Source: Agitococcus sp.
Lineage (GTDB): Bacteria > Pseudomonadota > Gammaproteobacteria > Pseudomonadales > Moraxellaceae
Assembly: GCA_030646715.1 (NCBI GenBank)
Contig: JAUSLJ010000029.1
Span: forward strand, 62,001 to 126,000
Direction of reading: 5' to 3'
DNA length: 64,000 nt
Shown: positions 59,641 through 64,000 of the stretch, piece after piece
How positions within the stretch are numbered: position 1 is the stretch's first letter
How the letters are laid out: every line of letters starts with the position of its first letter
The notes under the pieces: generated by a model
Seen by the model: the letters and a program-made list of their open reading frames with translations, nothing else
What the model was told of the DNA's origin: nothing
Databases searched by the model: none
Made by a program: the position numbers and the translations under genes

Positions 59641-61509
59641 TTAGTTGAGGAACGTGTTGCAGTTTTGAACTTCAATTTTGCTAATAATACCTTGAGCTTG
59701 GTTTGCTGCTAATGTTTGTGCATCGACTGGTTTAGTGCTAAACGACGTGAGGAATTTTATATAGTTTGTCCAAATTGCATTAACACCACTGCCAGCCGCC
59801 TGATCATCTTTTTGATTTTCGATGCTCACAATTTTATCGCGCACGGAAGCAATATTAATTTGCACTTTAGGGCCACCCGTCGCACCTGATTGCGTTCCTA
59901 GGTATATACCGTAAAACTTACTCCATGTTGGGTCGTTTTTCGCCCAGTCACTGACTAAAAGAATCGGAGATATTGCTGAGCCCGAGGTCGTATCTTTAAA
60001 AGCTGCCGTCACAAGCCCCAATCTATGTTCTTGTATTAACAGCTCTGTCGGAAATGCAGGATCTGCTTGTTCCATCAGATTAGTCACTGCACGACAGTTA
60101 TTATTCAAATCAGTAATAATATTACCATTTTCTAAAATACTAATACCCATTATTCCTACAGTACAACCTGAGGTTGTAGAGCATGTTTTGACGTCACTAT
60201 CTCGGAACGTCAATTTGAGGTGTAATGGAAAAATTGGCTTTGCATCATTATCTTTAGTTTTCCATATTGTATCGTCTAAAAATGGCGAAACATTACGTGT
60301 TTTACTAATATTTGCAGTTCCTTCTAAAGCTAAAGAACCTGTGCGCTTCCACTTACCAAGATTGGTCACATCAACTGCTTCTGTTGATGCTAATCCGTAA
60401 ACATTACGGTAGAAGAAATCATTGCCTAATATATTTCCTTTCAGCATAACACCTTGAGTAATCTCAATAGCATCGCCATTATCGGCAAGTAATTTAAAAC
60501 CCGATGTTATTTTGCCAGCCGTATCAAAGCCCATATTTTCAGAGGTAAACACTAATGGTTTAGGTTGTTTATCGAACAATATTTTTTGTAGTAAGGTGGT
60601 ATTTATTTCCGCTGAATCTTGCGTATCTTGCCACTCTACTCCTAAACCAATCGACTTCGCATCTCTATCCAAAATAAAAAACAGACCCTCAATCGCTTTT
60701 ATATTTGACTGAGTTGTCTCTCCTAACATTCCTGTATACAATTTTTTATTTGTTTTATCGACAGTGCCCACAACAAAAGGAGAGACTTCGTAAACTCCAG
60801 ATTGCAGTACAGGAAGCGACTTATTAAAGCGGTCAATCGCCGATTGGACATTGGGTAGGGTCTTGCCTATTGCTGTTAAAAAGGGCTGAATTTTTTGTAT
60901 AAATAAATCATTATCAGCGAATATACTAGCCGCTATATCACTCTCTAATAGATCAATTTTACTTTTTTCTGCTTCGGAAATCACAATTCGCCTTAATACA
61001 TCCGAAGACTCATTATTACCATCACTATCCAAAACTTGTAATAAGCGCAAAATATTGGAAATTTGCACAGTATACGTACCAGAACTATCACTTCCATCTT
61101 TAACAATATCTTTAGGAGTAATTTGCGCCAAGGTACTTTGCCTTAAGCCAGAGACATTACCCACAGCCTTAAGAAGATAAGAGCCCAAATTAATTCGGTA
61201 TTTCCCCTTTTCAGCTTGTAAGTAAAAAGATACTACTGAGTTGTTTGGACAAGTAAAAACACCTTCTTTATCTGTTAGCCCTTTGACTTGATTGCACTCA
61301 TAATTTAAAGCGACAACAGGCTCATCAATAAACTGTCCGCTGGTACATAGCTCTTTGGCAGAATCGCACGAAGTAATGATATTGGACTGTTGCTCAGCAA
61401 CAGGAACTGGATCAACCAAATTGCTACTTCCTTCACCACAGCCTGATAGTTGCAATGTTAATACCGATATGACGGCGGGGAGCACCAAGGAGCAAAACGG
61501 TAATTTCAT
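59641..61509 (-). CDS. Predicted lipoprotein, FilF-like
   Basis: The ATG at 61509 (with AGAGG ahead of it) gives a lipoprotein signal MKLPFCSLVLPAVISVLTLQLSGC. Total length is 622 residues. After a short linker come two Cys-containing small domains (CDSAKELCTSG, NYECNQVKGLTDKEGVFTCPNNSVVSFYLQ) like the repeated carboxypeptidase-type modules of surface lipoproteins. A helical segment (ISNILRLLQVLDSDGNNESSDVLRR) and a long beta-rich C-terminal part with further Cys (KTCSTTSGCTVGIMG) follow. Size and place behind the FilE-like gene and a FadL-family barrel match the filD-filE-filF cluster of Acinetobacter, annotated there as putative pilus assembly genes. The assignment rests on remembered similarity and synteny. 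Confidence 0.6.
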   Translation of the reverse strand: MKLPFCSLVLPAVISVLTLQLSGCGEGSSNLVDPVPVAEQQSNIITSCDSAKELCTSGQFIDEPVVALNYECNQVKGLTDKEGVFTCPNNSVVSFYLQAEKGKYRINLGSYLLKAVGNVSGLRQSTLAQITPKDIVKDGSDSSGTYTVQISNILRLLQVLDSDGNNESSDVLRRIVISEAEKSKIDLLESDIAASIFADNDLFIQKIQPFLTAIGKTLPNVQSAIDRFNKSLPVLQSGVYEVSPFVVGTVDKTNKKLYTGMLGETTQSNIKAIEGLFFILDRDAKSIGLGVEWQDTQDSAEINTTLLQKILFDKQPKPLVFTSENMGFDTAGKITSGFKLLADNGDAIEITQGVMLKGNILGNDFFYRNVYGLASTEAVDVTNLGKWKRTGSLALEGTANISKTRNVSPFLDDTIWKTKDNDAKPIFPLHLKLTFRDSDVKTCSTTSGCTVGIMGISILENGNIITDLNNNCRAVTNLMEQADPAFPTELLIQEHRLGLVTAAFKDTTSGSAISPILLVSDWAKNDPTWSKFYGIYLGTQSGATGGPKVQINIASVRDKIVSIENQKDDQAAGSGVNAIWTNYIKFLTSFSTKPVDAQTLAANQAQGIISKIEVQNCNTFLN

Positions 61510-61522
61510 AACAACCTCTTCT

Positions 61523-62419
61523 CTAATAAGCTTCGACAACAAATGAGCCTGATTCTAGGCTTAAAGGAATATCTGCTTTAAATGTATTGCTAGGGCGATA
61601 AAAAAGAACATACGCAGTTTGACTAGGTACATTCAACAAACCATCAACAGAGGCATATTGAGTCTCTGTTGCCGTATAAGCTCGACTCCAATATTGCCAA
61701 GCTGCCGACAAAGTACATCCTTTGTTATCCAAAAAAATGACTATCGGCAAATAATAATTTGACTTTGTCTGAGTCGTTGCAAACGAAACAATACGAATTT
61801 GTGTTAACGCTGACGTTTCTTTCGTAAAACGCAACAAAGCATCTATCTCTAATGAGTTTTCCTTGAGAGAAGCTTGCACCCAAACATTGTTAACACTTTT
61901 AAAAGGCTTACTGCGTTTTTTAATAATTTTTTCTGTAAGGCATTCTGTTTGCTGAGGAAAATACTGAAGAACTTCCGCTTTTGATAGCATCAAATAATTA
62001 GATGAAACATAAGATAATGGCTTTTCAACAACAGGCACTACTAACGGACTAACAGCTATACTTTCTTTTGATTCGATAATTTGAGCACCAACACCACCAT
62101 TAGGTAAGTAATAAAAGCGTTTTTTTTCATCAATATTAAAGTTCTTTTTTTCTAATAATTCAATATCAATATAAGTTTCTGCATCAAGTTGACGAGTACC
62201 TTGCATTGATTCAAGCTGTTTATCGTTAGATCTTGGTTCTTTTTTTTCAGTTTGTTCTACAGGCTCAATAATCGTATTATTTTTTATCACAGGCGTTGGT
62301 GACTGTTCGCTCTTAATCACTTGAATGCGACCTTGGGCATCAACAGTCGGATAATACCTCTCATCAGATGCCACACAAACGCCAGCCAAAGCACACATCA
62401 ACACCATTACAAAACGCAT
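61523..62419 (-). CDS. Secreted protein, FilE-like
   Basis: Signal peptide MRFVMVLMCALAGVCVA, then a mature protein beginning SDERYYPTVDAQGRIQVIKS, as in the Acinetobacter FilE group (YTxxGPDGRPM-like start). A linker rich in Glu/Lys follows, then RFYYLPNGGVGAQ. A C-terminal beta domain (~residues 170-298) contains two Cys (TECLTEKIIKK and NKGCTLSAAWQ) and VNNVWVQASLKEN. The ATG at 62419 is preferred; the frame is open to a TTG at 62428 inside the upstream gene. It is 13 bases upstream of the FilF-like gene and two bases behind the FadL-like gene, so the three are surely cotranscribed. Function is unknown; an envelope or surface-assembly role is likely. Confidence 0.6.
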   Translation of the reverse strand: MRFVMVLMCALAGVCVASDERYYPTVDAQGRIQVIKSEQSPTPVIKNNTIIEPVEQTEKKEPRSNDKQLESMQGTRQLDAETYIDIELLEKKNFNIDEKKRFYYLPNGGVGAQIIESKESIAVSPLVVPVVEKPLSYVSSNYLMLSKAEVLQYFPQQTECLTEKIIKKRSKPFKSVNNVWVQASLKENSLEIDALLRFTKETSALTQIRIVSFATTQTKSNYYLPIVIFLDNKGCTLSAAWQYWSRAYTATETQYASVDGLLNVPSQTAYVLFYRPSNTFKADIPLSLESGSFVVEAY

Positions 62420-62421
62420 AG

Positions 62422-63999
62422 TTACCAACGTGTACTATAAACAAGACCCATGATATTAATAGTTGCTCTTGTTTTTGCATCTAAACCCGCATAAGGGTTA
62501 TACAGTAAGTTAGTAACGCCAGTTTGGTTTAACAAAGTACTACTACCCGCTGGTACGCTATCTTTACTGACCATATGCATTAAGGTTAAATTAATATCGG
62601 TATCGCGATCGAAACGGTAACTTAGACCTGTGCTATACATTCTAGCGGTGTTAATAGGAGCTAAAATATTACGCTTATTATCAGGCACCGCACTATCACG
62701 AGGCTCGTATCCCAAACGGAATTTTAAACGACTAGTATGAGTATATTCCATACCAACCCCCCAGTTCCAACGGGTATTAAAATCCAAGGGGAAAGCCAGT
62801 GAGGTATTGGTGACCGCGCCATTGGGTACTAAAATTTTAGCAATCTTAAGGACTTGAACTTCGCGATCAAACTCAAAATTAAACGCTTTCCACTGGCCAA
62901 AATCAGTCCAACCAACATCGAAGTTTATTTGGACATTTGGTAAAACTTTGTACTTTATGCCTGTTTGAAAGTGAGCAGGAAACTCAATATTCATTGACAT
63001 CAAGCCACTTTCTTCTTTAGGCATATAACTGGGCAAGCCTAGAATTGCGCCTAATATTTGCCCTGTTATTGAAGACTGCAAACCGTCATTTATTAGTGAA
63101 CGAGCACCTTCTTCATAAGCTATTTTATATTTACCTTTAAGACGCATTTTGGCATTACTTTGATACACTGCGCCCCATGCAAAACGCTCATTCGGCTCCC
63201 ACAAAACACCTAAGTTATAGGTAGGCGACAAAGTTTGTTGCAATGCCACATCTAAGTTAGCCATTTTTTTGAATGGCCCTAGACTTTCTTTAGCATTACA
63301 GGCGCCAAATAAAATCAAATCCGTAACGATATTGACGTTTTCTTTAAAAGGCCCGCAGACATCTTCATCAATTAAGCGAAAAACACCCACCAATTCATTG
63401 GGTGCTCTAAAATCGGTATTTAGTGCAACCGCCTGATAAGACATCCCCACGGAAAGACCAACGGATAAATTGTCGGTGAGTTGATAAGCTATCGACGGCG
63501 ATAAATACGTAATCCGCTCTAAGGCCACTTTTCTACCCATGTACACACCAGGATCTTTATCGTCTCGATAGTAACCCGCAATCATTGGGGCATAAAAAGC
63601 ATCGGCATAGGTAAACTTAGAACCAGGTGGTTTATAGGCAATACCCGCAGTTGGCGCGGTTATTGGTCCTGGCGGCATTTTTATCACTTCATCTAAAATA
63701 GGTAGATAGAGAGCAACGCCATCTACTTTTGAATGAGCCGTTTTAAATTTTGAGCAGAGAGGCTCATTGTCAGTAATGGCATCATCACAAACAATAGGGT
63801 CGTCTGAATAGCCAAAAACGCTAAAACCTTTTGGGGCTGATAAATCGGCTTCAATGGCAAAATCGGCCATTAATAATTGCACATCTAATTGCAAGCCTTT
63901 AATTTTAGTTAAGCCAGCTGGGTTAAAGTGAATCGCATTAATTCCAGGAGGATCAGCCGTAACCGCATTACCCATACTCAGGGAGCGTAAGTCCACGGA
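62422..63999 (-). CDS. OmpP1/FadL-family outer-membrane barrel (N-terminus beyond the right edge)
   Basis: FadL-type 14-strand barrels let hydrophobic molecules such as long-chain fatty acids through the outer membrane. The frame is open to the last base of the window. The visible N-terminal part is SVDLRSLSMGNAVTADPPGINAIHFNPAGLT, the conserved FadL hatch region (SMGNAV, NPAGLT), so only a signal peptide and a few residues are missing. Typical barrel strands follow, for example AYQLTDNLSVGLSVGMSYQ, WEPNERFAWGAVYQSNAKMRLKGKYKI, NVQINFDVGWTDFG and RLKFRLGYEPRDSAVPDNKRN, ending in YSTRW. Four Cys in two loops (CDDAITDNEPLC, CGPFKENV...FGAC) could form disulfides. A GTG at 63996 is in frame but is not a credible start. 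It leads the FilE/FilF-like genes. Confidence 0.88.
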   Translation of the reverse strand, partial: SVDLRSLSMGNAVTADPPGINAIHFNPAGLTKIKGLQLDVQLLMADFAIEADLSAPKGFSVFGYSDDPIVCDDAITDNEPLCSKFKTAHSKVDGVALYLPILDEVIKMPPGPITAPTAGIAYKPPGSKFTYADAFYAPMIAGYYRDDKDPGVYMGRKVALERITYLSPSIAYQLTDNLSVGLSVGMSYQAVALNTDFRAPNELVGVFRLIDEDVCGPFKENVNIVTDLILFGACNAKESLGPFKKMANLDVALQQTLSPTYNLGVLWEPNERFAWGAVYQSNAKMRLKGKYKIAYEEGARSLINDGLQSSITGQILGAILGLPSYMPKEESGLMSMNIEFPAHFQTGIKYKVLPNVQINFDVGWTDFGQWKAFNFEFDREVQVLKIAKILVPNGAVTNTSLAFPLDFNTRWNWGVGMEYTHTSRLKFRLGYEPRDSAVPDNKRNILAPINTARMYSTGLSYRFDRDTDINLTLMHMVSKDSVPAGSSTLLNQTGVTNLLYNPYAGLDAKTRATINIMGLVYSTRW

Positions 64000-64000
64000 C

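Overview
The window is a compact, mostly single-copy stretch of a moderately AT-rich gammaproteobacterial chromosome. Gene content and order point to the Pseudomonadales, most likely Moraxellaceae: mutS/recA, infC-rpmI-rplT-pheS-pheT-ihfA-merR, a gntR-smc-zipA-ligA cluster, scpA/scpB with a true SMC instead of MukB, cysI with a DUF934 gene, and a FadL-like / FilE-like / FilF-like trio at the right edge. The genus cannot be named from sequence alone.

Layout. 1-9.2 kb: mutS (cut by the left edge), a beta-propeller lipoprotein, recA, a YgjP-like metallopeptidase, an AraC regulator divergent from a sterol-desaturase-family hydroxylase, and a DUF4345 membrane protein. At 9270-9346 is a tRNA-Pro(GGG). 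9.4-24.2 kb is an accessory region: a two-partner secretion locus on the minus strand, with transporter TpsB, a giant FHA-like exoprotein TpsA that is split by one base, and two lipoproteins directly behind it. 24.6-30.97 kb: thioesterase, merR, ihfA, pheT, an unknown acidic gene, pheS, rplT, rpmI, infC. 30.97-36.8 kb: thrS, rluB, scpB, scpA, trpS. 37.2-46.2 kb: yciO, a PHP phosphatase, yciB, yciI, a Lys-repeat membrane protein, mnmC, polyphosphate:AMP phosphotransferase, a SulP transporter and a small secreted protein. 46.3-53.9 kb: ligA, zipA, smc, gntR. 54-59.6 kb: a DUF748 giant, cysI and DUF934. 59.6-64 kb: the FilF/FilE/FadL-like envelope genes, the last cut by the right edge.

How the genes work together. 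The core blocks cover DNA repair and recombination (mutS, recA, ligA), chromosome condensation (smc, scpA, scpB), division (zipA, yciB), translation (infC, rpmI, rplT, pheS, pheT, thrS, trpS, tRNA-Pro), tRNA/rRNA modification (mnmC, rluB, possibly yciO) and sulfur assimilation (cysI, DUF934).

The most interesting items are four. First, TpsA ends in a serine-hydrolase-like region (HSQGN, then DPVSEFLGGN, then SPHSSY) and is followed without a gap by a lipoprotein, which suggests a toxin-immunity arrangement. Second, the thrS leader contains a perfect 7-bp/7-nt hairpin whose loop imitates the tRNA-Thr UGU anticodon loop. Third, infC very probably starts at an AUU codon. Fourth, an unknown acidic gene sits between pheS and pheT. 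No CRISPR array, insertion sequence, prophage or rRNA gene was seen.
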